Shown here: positions 40,733 to 49,752 of the stretch, one piece after another
Position numbering within the stretch: position 1 is the stretch's first letter
Layout: each line of letters opens with the position of its first letter
Assembly: GCA_009731375.1 (NCBI GenBank)
Contig: BJOX01000114.1
Span: forward strand, 680,721 to 744,720
DNA from: Paulinella micropora
Taxonomy: Eukaryota > Cercozoa > Imbricatea > Euglyphida
Length of the DNA stretch: 64,000 nucleotides
Direction: 5' to 3'
Notes under the pieces: generated by a model
Told to the model about the DNA's origin: nothing
Databases searched by the model: none
The model's input: only the letters and a program-made list of their open reading frames with translations
Made by a program: the position numbers and the translations under genes

Positions 40733-41530
40733 ATGCTCTCCAGCAGCCACGAAGCAGCTTGTTTTAGCCCCCAGCTCAACCCCCAGCTCGGTTCCAAGCG
40801 GCACGACGAGGAAAGCGCCCCCACGCCTCCTCCCGCCAAGAAAGCCCGCCTGGCCGCCGCCCCGCTGATCCTGTGCTTCTTCAGCAAGAGCAAGGCCTAC
40901 CCCCCCGAATCGGAGCTCGGGCGCCTGCTGCAGCCGCTCAGACCGCGCGGCCTCAGCAACTTTGCCGTCCTTCAGTCAGGCCATGTTCTTTTCGGCCCTG
41001 ACTCGGCCGCCCCGCTAGCGTTCCGCTCCGTCGAGCATGCGTTCCAGGCCGCCAAGTACCTGTTTAGCCAAGACTCGGCCACCTTTGCAGCGTTTGCGCG
41101 GCCCCCCTGGTCCGAACTCTCCGGTGCGCAGATCAAGTCCCTGGGTGGTCGTAAGGCCTTCAAGCAACGCGGCCTCCGCCTGGACAGCGCCCGAAGGGAG
41201 CAGGCCTGCGTCGGCGTCATGTTGTTGCTCTTGGCTGCGCGCTGGGCAGAAGATGCCTCGTTTGCGCGCGTGCTGCGTACCTGCTACGAGAGGGGCTACG
41301 CGTGCCTACACTTTGAACGTGCCGGACGGAAGTCTTTTTGGGGGGGTTGTGTCGACGGCACCGGGTCGCGCATGAGGCAGAACGTCCTAGGCCGGCTGAT
41401 GCTGTGGCTGGCGCAGCACGGACACGAGCATGTGCGCGCGCAGCAGCGGCAGTGGGACAACGCGGGCCTGGCTGTGTTTGAACAGGCGGCGCGCTGGCAG
41501 CAAAAGTTTTTCGCTAACTGCCCAAAGTAG
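40733..41530 (+). CDS. NADAR-domain (YbiA-like) N-glycosidase family protein
   Basis: A 265-residue protein; the ATG at 40733 is chosen over the upstream GTG at 40634. After a Ser/Pro/Lys-rich N-terminus the NADAR fold runs from LCFFSKSKAYPP. It shows GLSNFAV, FRSVEHAFQAAKYL (the svEh-x2-q-x2-K motif), SLGGRKAFKQR, LLLLAARWAEDASF, KSFWGGCVDGTGS and QNVLGRLMLWL, in the family order. Members such as YbiA cleave the N-glycosidic bond of early riboflavin intermediates; others are linked to NAD/ADP-ribose metabolism. The key Glu and Trp-Gly are present, so activity is plausible. NADAR proteins are frequent in giant viruses and protists. The gene is intact. A protein-like fragment (41590-41700) follows and is unassigned. 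Confidence 0.8.
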   Translation: MLSSSHEAACFSPQLNPQLGSKRHDEESAPTPPPAKKARLAAAPLILCFFSKSKAYPPESELGRLLQPLRPRGLSNFAVLQSGHVLFGPDSAAPLAFRSVEHAFQAAKYLFSQDSATFAAFARPPWSELSGAQIKSLGGRKAFKQRGLRLDSARREQACVGVMLLLLAARWAEDASFARVLRTCYERGYACLHFERAGRKSFWGGCVDGTGSRMRQNVLGRLMLWLAQHGHEHVRAQQRQWDNAGLAVFEQAARWQQKFFANCPK

Positions 41531-41704
41531 TTCTTGGCCAGGCTTTGCTTGGCTCCCGGCACCTAACACCTGGGGCGGTGACCGGTCCGCGCGTTACACT
41601 CAATCGACTTGGTTGCAAATACTTTCTCCTGCTGGTGACAGGCCCGGCGCGCTACCTAGAGCTTGACACCCCACCAAGCGCGGAGGGCTGGGTCTCCCTC
41701 TACT

Positions 41705-42370
41705 ATTTCTCAGTGCCAAGTGTAATACTTTATCGAGCTTTTAATTAAAAAAATTCTCTTTTTTTTTTACTTTCCTGCGGGGCGTGATACGGTCAAACTT
41801 TGGACGTGATATGGCTGAAAAAGGCAGTTCCGTCGGAAAACCCGGAAGCATTGCCCTTTTTGACCTTATCACGCGCCCAGGCAAAACAGCAAGATTTTGC
41901 GCCAAGTGGACGGGCCGCTCCGGTTTTATTCCGCGGGGTAACATAAATCAAATGTTTTCCCGCGGAAAAAAAAGCCGCGCACTAAATTTTTTTTGTTGCG
42001 CAAATGACAAGTTTTTTCATGTCCCCCCCCCCCTCCCCTCCCGAAGAGGGAGCGGGGCGAGAAGAGGGAGCAGGGCGAGAAGAGGGAGCGGGGCGAGAAG
42101 AGGGAGCGGGGAGAGAAGGGGGAGCGGGGGGAGAAGGGGGAGAAGGGGGAAAGAAATGGAAAGGGGAAGAGAAGGGGGGAGGGGCGCCCCCCCCCCCCTC
42201 CTCCTTTTCCCCGGCGCTTTTCTCATACATTCCTTGGCGAACTGGACTTTTTCTCTTTCCCGTTTCTTGAATGAAATTTGTCGCCAAATTGTCTTATGTG
42301 TGTTTCCCGGAAAAACTACCGCCCTCCCCCTTTTTTAGAACGTGGGGCCGGCCGGTATCGACAACCACGT
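41705..42370. repeat. Composite palindromic (MITE-like) repeat, full copy
   Basis: It has the same order of parts as 37078-37735: D half-unit, GGGCGTGATACGGTCAAA ... ACCTTATCACGCGCCC palindrome, CCGCGG hairpin, TTGTTGCGCAAATGACAAG, GAGAAGAGGGAGCGGGG minisatellite, GGCGCC tract (without a gap), ATGAAATTTGTCGCCAAATT and AGAACGTGGGGCCGGCCGG. It differs from the other copy mainly in the minisatellite and tract length. It follows the NADAR gene. Confidence 0.8.
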
Positions 42371-42610
42371 TGCGGCTGGACGAGAAGAGCTCTGTCTTCT
42401 TCGTAATACACGTTCACAAATCGCACGATAGCTGGACGCCGCAATTTTGCCAGCATTAAGCAAAAGATTAGATAATTCTTTACCCCGCGGCTTGGGTGTC
42501 GGTGCCTGCTGCAATAAAATCTCGGTCAACGCCACCTCCACCTTGAGGGGAGCAGCCGGCGGCAGAGTTCCGACACGCGTCGTCACCAGAGCGCCTTCCG
42601 GCTGGGCCGG
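42371..42610 (-). pseudogene. Gene fragment, unassigned
   Basis: A minus frame reads LVTTRVGTLPPAAPLKVEVAL, then KELSNLLLNAGKIAASSYRAI, which looks protein-like and has no repeat character. It is cut on the right by a D palindrome and on the left by the end of the composite repeat. No family is recognised. Confidence 0.3.
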
Positions 42611-42639
42611 CTCTGCCCCCTTTCCTCTCCCTCTCCTAG

Positions 42640-42847
42640 TTCTGAGTGTCAAGTGTAAGGCTTTGTCGAGTTTTAATTCAGCGTAAACTTTTTTCTGCAC
42701 TTTCTTGGCGTCCCACCCCCCCTCCCCGAGCCCGGAAGGTTCAAAGAGCAAGGGTAGAACTGAAACAAAGTTAAGAGAATTCCACTGGGGTCTATGCAGG
42801 TACACCCCACACTTCCCGTTTCCCGAGCCTGAATTTGCAGGGCAGGG

Positions 42848-42882
<35 letters not shown>

Positions 42883-44098
42883 TTTTCCCTTTCTCCCCCC
42901 CCCCCCCCCCNNNNNNNNNNCTCTCAGATTGAAAGGGGGAGAGGGGGCAAAGACAGATGGTGATTGTCTCTTCCCCTGCCCCTTCCCTCTTTTTCTTTTA
43001 GTTCTCAGTGCCAAGATTAAAATTTTGTCAGAGATTTTTTTTTATTAATATTTTCTTGTACATTCTTAGCGCGCCCCCGCCCTCCCCTGAGCCCGGGGGC
43101 TCAAAGAGCAGGGGGCAGAATTGAACACAAAACTAAGAAGATGCCACTGAGTTCATGCCAGGGCCCCCCCCCCCCCTGCATCCAAAGATTCTTTCTGCCA
43201 CACTCCCCTCCCCACCCCCCTGAGCCCCGGGGGCTCAAGGAGCAGGGGAGGAAGGGGGAGGGTGAATGGCGCAGAAGCTACAAACAAAATAAATACATGC
43301 AACTCCTCCACTAAGCCATCCCGCCCCTTCCCTCTTCTTTCTCCCGCTCCCCGTTCTCGGATGGGGTGGAGGGGGGGGGGGGGCCAAGGACAGATCGTGC
43401 TCCTCCCACTCCCCTGCTCATTCCCTCGCCCTCTCTCAGTTCTCAGTGGCAAGTGTAAGACTTTGTCGAACTTTAATTCAGCGTAATCTGCACATTCTTG
43501 GCGCCCCTGCCTCTTCCCTCTCCCTCCCCTGAGCCCGGCTCAGCCCTCCCTCTCCCCCTTGTCCCCCTCCCTGTCGAAGTTCGCGGACAGTGGGATGAGA
43601 CAGGATCGCGTCTTCTGCTCCTCCTCTGTCCCTTTCCTCTCCTAGTTCGCAGTGCCAAGTGTAAGACTGTCGACTTTTTATTTAAAAATCACACTTTCTT
43701 GGCGCCTCCTTCTCTCCTCCCCCCCTTTTCTCTCCCGCTCCCTCCTCCGTCCTTCTCCCTCTTTTAGTTTTCAGTGTCAAGCGTGAGACCTTGTCGAGTT
43801 TTAATTAAAAAACTTTTTTTGCACGTTTCTTGGCGCCCGACTGCCATGCTTATTTCCTCTCTCACTGGGCGGACTGAGCGCGTTTCCTCCGGACCTAAGC
43901 TTTTGGTTCCTGTTAAGAACGGCCAACGCCGGGCTGTTGTTAATCAAGTGCGCGGAACTGGCGTGTTCTCGCGCGCGAGTCAGTTGGAGCCGGCGGGCCC
44001 AGCGACAGCGAAGGTGCCTCCCTTTCTTAGTTCTCAGTGCCAAGATTAAAATCTTGTCAGGGATTTTTTTCATTAATTTTTTTTAATTAAAAACGAAA
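42640..44098. repeat. Mixed array of repeat-D and repeat-A units
   Basis: D units at about 42640, 43000, 43437, 43645, 43766 and 44031; repeat A relatives at 43085-43165 and 43205-43320. A C run with a 10-base gap lies at 42911-42920. Between them at 43840-44020 is a stretch with a protein-like plus frame (TGVFSRASQLEPAGPATAKV), unassigned. Confidence 0.75.
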
Positions 44099-44110
44099 AA
44101 AGGAACAAAA

Positions 44111-44334
44111 TTAAGCAGAAATGTTTTGCACACCGTCGAAATACAGCCGGTCCAACGCTTCATCTTCCAGAGTCATCCTGAGGTCGGGGATGCTTTGTAG
44201 CAAGGGGAGCAGAAGCCAACCTGCGGGTGGTGTCGCGGTGTACTCGCTACTGTAAACTCGCGCCAAAAAGCTGCCCCGCTCGTCGTCGGCGTCGCCTTGT
44301 TTGAAAACACGGCGGAAGCGTGCTGAGTTGAGCA
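44111..44334 (-). pseudogene. Protein fragment truncated by a composite repeat
   Basis: The minus frame ends with RMTLEDEALDRLYFDGVQNI and a stop at 44111. Upstream, at about 44335, it runs straight into the right half of the composite repeat (CAGCAAGATTTTGCGCC), so its start is missing. The remaining 74 residues look like an ordinary protein end but match no family I know. Confidence 0.4.
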
Positions 44335-44805
44335 GAACAGCAAGATTTTGCGCCAAGTGAACGGGCCGCTCCGGCCTCATTCCGCGGGGTAACATAAATC
44401 AAATGTTTTCCCGCGGAAAAAAACCGCGCACTAAATTTTTTTTGTTGCGCAAATGACAAGTTTTTTCATGTTCCCTCCCCTCCCTCTCCCTCCCGAAGAG
44501 GGAGCGGGGAGAGAAGAGGGAGCGGGGAGAGAAGAGGGAGCGGGGCGAGAAGAGGGAGCGGGGAGAGAAGGGGAGCAGGGGAAAGAAATGGAAAGGGGAA
44601 GAAAAGGGGAGGGGGGCGCCGCCCCCCCCTCTCCCCTTCTCTTCCCCTCCCCCTTCTCTTTCCCGCTTCTTGAATGAAATTTGTCGCCAAATTGCCTTGT
44701 GTGTGCTTTCCCCCTCCCTTGTCTCTTCCCTCTCCCTCGCATAGTTCTCAGTGCCAAGTGTAAGACCTTGTCGAGCTTTAAATTAAAAAAAATCTTTCCG
44801 ACATG
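44335..44805. repeat. Composite repeat, right part, with D unit
   Basis: It begins within the composite repeat (ACAGCAAGATTTTGCGCC), continues through the CCGCGG hairpin, TTGCGCAAATGACAAG, the GAGAAGAGGGAGCGGGG minisatellite (four or more units), a GGCGCC tract and ATGAAATTTGTCGCCAAATT. It ends with a D unit at 44744-44805. The left palindrome is missing. Confidence 0.75.
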
Positions 44806-44832
44806 TAAAGACTAGCAGCAGAAACGAATTAT

Positions 44833-45114
44833 ATGGAAGCTGTTTCTGCCTGCAATGGAATAGAGAGTGGTGGAGAGGCGGGGAGCTCGGGGGCTGATTG
44901 TGGCAACTTGCCGGCGCTAGAGATATCAGCCAGGACATCTATGGATGACGTTGTCTCGCTGGAGATCGCACTGTTAGGCAGGCTGCTCACGGATGAGAAC
45001 TTGCTACTAACACCGTCAGCTATAAAGGCGCTCTGTGTTGGCGTCCTGCCTGCGCGCTCACTATCGAGCAGGGTACTCTGGGGCAGCACTCGCTCCTACG
45101 TACATATTGTATAA
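44833..45114 (+). CDS. Hypothetical small protein
   Basis: A 93-codon frame beginning MEAVSACNGIESGGEAGSSG lies between the last island repeat and the spliced dehydrogenase. The opposite strand also has an open frame (45089-44829), so the coding strand is uncertain. No domain is recognised. Low confidence. Confidence 0.25.
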   Translation: MEAVSACNGIESGGEAGSSGADCGNLPALEISARTSMDDVVSLEIALLGRLLTDENLLLTPSAIKALCVGVLPARSLSSRVLWGSTRSYVHIV

Positions 45115-45283
45115 AAATGCACACATACATACAGACAGACAATACGTACGAGGGGGGCGTGCTCCCGAGTACTCCTGATTGTCGGTTTGCTTGCCGCACA
45201 AGTCTTGCAGCCTTATTCCTGCGTGTACAACATACAGTACATAAATTCTATACATTACAATAACACATACATTACATACAGAC

Positions 45284-45823
45284 TTACTTTCTCTTGCCAT
45301 GGTATCGAACTAGTCTAGACATGCCGCTTTTAGCGAGAGTGTCACGATAAGCATCTAGATAGATGAATGGATTAATATTTAGATGAACAGATGTTGCGGA
45401 AATTATCAGAATACGTACATACGTACACACCTGGCATGACGTTTAGTAAGATCCAGGCCAGCATGGACAAGTGCCAGTGAGTGTGAATTACAGGAATATC
45501 CTAGGTAAATAGATAGATAGATAGATAGACAAATAGATAGGCCAGACCTGTGCCAGTCCGTTCACTATCCTGTCGATACACGGCGCCATGTCCATAATGA
45601 AAGGCATGGCGTCACGGTTGGCGTCCGTCATGGGGGACCTAATAAAGCCTGGGCACAGCACAGATATAGGTGGTAGGTAGGTAAGTAGGCAGATGGATGG
45701 ATGAATAGTATAGACCAGGGAGCAGCACATTGACGTGTACGCCGTCGCGATAGAGCAGCCACCGAAGGGCTTCGGCGAATACCTATTTTGATAGAGCCGC
45801 CAACTAAAAGCCTTGGAACGGAC

Positions 45824-45868
<45 letters not shown>

Positions 45869-46756
45869 CACAGACCTTGATGCAGGCTTTGCTAGAGGAA
45901 TAGTCGAACATACCTGTGTATGGGTATGTATGTATGTTTGCATGTATATGTGTGCATGCATATGTACCGCGACAGGGCCCGTAGCCCGAGACCGAAGACA
46001 TGAATGCAATCTGACACGACAAGAACAATATCTAACATTCGCACTAATTTTTTTTCTCCGCCCTGATCACCTGGCCCGACTTGCGCTCTTTCATGCGAGG
46101 TACCAAAGGCATAACCTAACACATTTCATATCTGTCTGTCTGTCTCTCTCTCTCCGTCTATCTGTCTCCTGCTCTCCCAGCACCGTGTTGAGAGCTCCAA
46201 CCACGTTGGTTCCGAATACCGAGTCAACGGCGCTGTTCAGATGAGAGAGAGAGAGAGCAATACAACAACCAACCAACCCAGCCAACGGACCAACAAACAA
46301 GCAGTTACCTTCTTAAGCTTTGGTGTGAGCTGGAAGTGTTGACAGTTACGCCCGCGTTGGCAATCACCAAGTCCACAGGACGCACTTCGTCTAAAGCAAC
46401 TAGCCTAGGAGATTACGATAGATAGATAGATAGATAAGTCTTCGTGTATGGACCACTGCTCCATGCCCCTTTGATCGGTCACGTCGAGCACGCCCATTAC
46501 TACCTAACCACACCTGAATTCGAATACAGAAGAAGGGCTTTATCACATCATTTATTTTTCTTTATCAGTACCTCTGCACCGCGGGCCTTGCACTTATCGG
46601 AAACCTAGATAGTATATAGATAGTAACACAACATTTGCACTAACGTTTACCTTGCCTAGTCTTGCCTTGTTCCTGCCCGTCAACGCCAGAGTGACCCCTT
46701 TTGCTGCATAACGCTCTGCAACACGTCGGTAGCTTGGGTATGTCTTGTGCGTGTGC

Positions 46757-46832
<76 letters not shown>

Positions 46833-47068
46833 CTGCCAGGGCCTCACCGATCCCACTGCTAGCTCCCGCTATAACAATTACCTACATACATACCTACACA
46901 CACGTACATACATACACATTCGGAAAGGACCTTTGGTACTCGCAGAGGCTTTCTTTCCCAGCTTAGCGCTGTCTTAAGTCTACGTGTATACACAGCGTAG
47001 CATACGCGGCATACCCGGAATACATACCTCAAAAGCAAGTAGATGACGATCCCAATAGGGCAACCCAA
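45284..47068 (-). CDS. Short-chain dehydrogenase/reductase with at least 14 introns
   Basis: Spliced by eye, this gives a complete classical SDR. Exons (minus): ...-47028, 46961-46931, 46881-46834, 46713-46651, 46604-46572, 46503-46454, 46404-46309, 46232-46184, 46115-46071, 46010-45968, 45913-45876, 45782-45716, 45648-45548, 45500-45431, 45354-45284. Every intron is GT-AG and phases agree. Motifs in order: hydrophobic N-terminus (GIVIYLLL), cofactor motif AGASSGIG, LTGRN, DVTD, IANAG, the catalytic MSSVSGYG Ser and YSSSK Tyr/Lys, and PGFI. The enzyme would be a membrane-associated NAD(P)-dependent oxidoreductase; substrate unknown. The first exon's start lies upstream of 47028 and is not resolved. 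Introns carry GAGA and TATC microsatellites. This is a cellular-type gene inside viral-like repeats. Confidence 0.88.
45832..45865. repeat. (GA)n in SDR intron
   Basis: A pure GA tract in the intron between the exon with the YSSSK motif and the next one. A TATC tract near 45510 and TG/CATA-rich tracts lie in neighbouring introns. Confidence 0.9.
46761..46828. repeat. (GA)n in SDR intron
   Basis: About 34 GA units directly beside the donor of the exon carrying the cofactor motif. ORFs of Arg-Glu or Ser-Leu through it are artefacts. Confidence 0.9.
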
Positions 47069-47470
47069 ATCTACAGGACAAGCAATGTTGTGCGTGTCCG
47101 ATCGTGTTTGTGTAAGGTATGCATATAAATACCAGCAGCATTTGGAATATACACCAGAGAGACTCCGTGATCTGCCTCCCCACCTATGTGTGTATACAAG
47201 AAGAAAAAAGAGGAGGAAGAGATACTACTACTCAGGCAGAGACTACAAATCAAGATCCCACCGAGAAAAGGTGAGTGGCTGCTTTCTCTTGCGGCCGAGG
47301 TTGCACATTTAGCTGTAGTTCCTGGGAACCTTGTTCCATTTGGTTGACGCCGTTGCAGTCCCTGCCGTTCGAACCGGCCGTCGCCGCAGACTAAAATACC
47401 AAAAAAGAATTAAGATGAATTATTAATGACAAAACAGCGAGAGCATGCACAAACTGGCTTGGGGTACTTA

Positions 47471-48389
47471 GTATTAAGTGTAAGACTTTGTCGAGCTTTA
47501 ATGACAAAGATTTACACATTCTTGGCTCCCCNNNNNNNNNNCCCGCGCCCCTTCCCTCTCCCACTCCCTGTTCTCAGACAGAGGACTAAGACAATTCGTG
47601 CTCTCAGTGCCAAATGCAAGACTTTGTAAAGCATTAATTTTAACAAATTCCGCACTTTCCCGACGCTTCCCTCCACTTCCCCTTCCTTGTCCTGCTCCTT
47701 GTTCTCAGACGAGGGGGCGCCTCTTCTCCCTGGCGCCCCCCCCCCCCTCTCTGTCATTCTTTCTTGTCGAGAATTTTTTATTACATTTTCTTTTTTTACT
47801 TTCTTGACGCGCCCTCCTGCCCCTACCCCGTCCCTCTCCCTCTCCTAGTTGTCAATGTCAAGTGTTAAGGCTTTGTCGAGCTTTAATTCAGTGTATTTTA
47901 CAAATTCTCGGCGCGTCCCTGCCCCTTTCCTCTTCCCCGCCCCCCTAAGCCCGGGGGGGCTCAAGAGCAGGGGCAGAACTGAAACCAAACTAAGAAGATG
48001 GCACTGAGCCTATGACGGGGCACCCCCCCTGTATCCAAAGATCTTTCTGCCACCATCCCCTCTCCCGCCCCTGAGCCCGGGGGGCTCAAAGAGCAGGCAA
48101 AGGGGGAGGGGGGAAAGGGCGCAGAAGCTATAAATGAAATAAATGCATGCAACGCCTCCACTAAGCCCCTCTCATGCCGAGCGCCCCCCCCTCTTCCCCC
48201 TCCCCTGCCTCCTCCCTCTCCTAGTTCTCAGTGCCAAGTGTTGGGTCGTCAAGCTTTAATAAAACAATTTTTTACTTTCTTGGCGTACCCTCTTCCCCTG
48301 TCCCTTCTCTCCCTCTCCTAGTCCTCGTGCCCCAAGTGTAAGACTTTGTCGAGCTTTTAATTAAAAAAATTCTCTTTTTTTTGTACTAT
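47471..48389. repeat. Repeat-D and repeat-A units right of the SDR gene
   Basis: D units at about 47471, 47600, 47847, 48224 and a last one at 48325 fused to the composite repeat. Repeat A relatives lie at 47945-48030 and 48060-48180. A gap lies at 47532-47541. The same families therefore flank the SDR gene on both sides. Confidence 0.75.
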
Positions 48390-48625
48390 CCCGCGGGGCG
48401 TGATATGGTCAAATTTTGGACGTGATATGGCTACAAAAGGCAGTTCCGTCGAAAAACCCGGAAGCATTGCCTTTTTCGGCCGTATCACGCGCCCAGGCAA
48501 AAAAGCAAGATTTTGCGCCAAATGAACCGGCCGCTCCGGCCTCATTCCGCGGGGTAACATAAATCAAATGTTTTCTCGCGGAAAAAAAGCCGCGCACTCA
48601 ATTTTTTTTGTTGCGCAAATACGTT
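48390..48625. repeat. Composite repeat, left part, joined to ATPase remnant
   Basis: GCGGGGCGTGATATGGTC ... GCCGTATCACGCGCCC is the palindrome; then the CCGCGG hairpin and TTGTTGCGCAAAT. Here the repeat stops and the AT-rich ATPase sequence begins, whereas the other copies continue with GACAAG and the minisatellite. Confidence 0.8.
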
Positions 48626-49377
48626 CCTTTGTAGCCTCGTGATATTTTTGAAGAAAATAATCAAAGTCAAAAGATAAGTCTAAGTGCTTATACACGAGTT
48701 CCATTTTGTTTTGAGACTTGCCTGGAAAGATTAATAAATAATCTAACTGCTTAATGGCTTCTGGTCTAAGATCGTTCAAATACTGGCTTGACGTAATCAC
48801 CTTTGACTTGTAGTGTCTATTCTTTTTGAACAAGTCGCTTACGGACTTGTCTCTTAATCCACTTCCTAAATCGTCCAAAACAAAAACAACCTCTGGTGTA
48901 ATATACTTGCTCGTCCTGTCTTGTTTTTCTGAGTTTTCCTTCTTTTTCTTTTCTTTGCCGAAGTAAAGAAACTGAGGCTTTTCTTCTGTCTCTGTTTATT
49001 TTATTATTTCTCCCTCCTGTTGTTCATCTGATTTGTTTAATTTATCTAATTCATAGTCTATCACATTCACACCATCTGATTTAAGAAAGGTATATACTGC
49101 CATCGGGTTTCCCCTGTTCTTGAAGTGCTTTACCATCGCTTTATAAATGTAGTCCTTGTGTATTGTGCTAGCAATAATATTAAATAACAATACGGGTCTT
49201 TCTGTCTGTTGTCCTTTTCAGTATTTCAAATAGTGCCGTTGTCTTCCCTGATTTTTTTCTGGCGAGTAAAAATATGTTAGCATACGGCTCATCAAACAAC
49301 TTGTAGCCCTTGGCTTTTTTGTTGCAGTCTCCTTCTTGCTTCACTGGTTTCACCTTGACATTATTTATTTTTTCCAT
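48626..49377 (-). pseudogene. FtsK/HerA-type DNA-packaging ATPase (A32-like), broken
   Basis: The first frame (49377-49180) starts MEKINNVKVKPVK and contains the Walker A motif LLARKKSGKTTALFEIL. After a frameshift near 49190 the second frame reads LLFNIIASTIHKDYIYKAM, ends at an in-frame TAA near 48996, and continues past it with EVVFVLDDLGSGL (Walker B) and VITSSQYLNDLRPEAIKQLDYL, a sensor-like segment. These features and the adjacency to a small conserved gene suit the genome-packaging ATPase of virophages and Polinton-like viruses. The gene runs into the composite repeat near 48625, close to its C-terminus. As read it cannot make a full enzyme; lesions are described, not repaired. Confidence 0.75.
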
Positions 49378-49386
49378 GCTATATTA

Positions 49387-49752
49387 TCACCCTAAGAATT
49401 CTAAACAAACAACAATTCGGCCTGTTAAGTTATCAGTGTCTAGTTCTCCCGCATCACTTTTAAGCACTTTGAATGTGTATTGTCCATCACTCCAACCAAT
49501 GTTTCCCAGATTATAGCAGAGGTTTGAAATGTTAGCTGTGGTGCTGTCCGTAAAAGTGCCGACAATACCGATTCTATCCATATATAGAATTCTTGGTAAT
49601 GTTTCCTTAAGGTCGTTCATATAGTGAATAAATTTTACATTCATTCTAGTTGGGGTGAAGTTCATTTGAATACTTTTGTTGAATGTTTTTTCACCCACTT
49701 TGAAATCATTGCTCAGAAAAACTATCTTCTGATATTTATACTCAGTAGCCAT
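49387..49752 (-). CDS. Conserved-looking hypothetical protein beside packaging ATPase
   Basis: A 121-residue intact frame begins MATEYKYQKIVFLSNDFKVG and ends ten bases before the ATPase start, so the two would form a compact unit. It is predicted to be mainly beta strands with alternating hydrophobic residues (KVLKSDAGELDTDNLTGRIV). Its place next to the ATPase makes a virion or morphogenesis role likely. I do not recognise the family with certainty. AT-rich codon use matches the ATPase and differs from the island to its left. Confidence 0.5.
   Translation of the reverse strand: MATEYKYQKIVFLSNDFKVGEKTFNKSIQMNFTPTRMNVKFIHYMNDLKETLPRILYMDRIGIVGTFTDSTTANISNLCYNLGNIGWSDGQYTFKVLKSDAGELDTDNLTGRIVVCLEFLG

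Noticed and set aside
46745-46977. Arg-Glu repeat ORFs
   Set aside because: They are a (GA)n microsatellite within an SDR intron.
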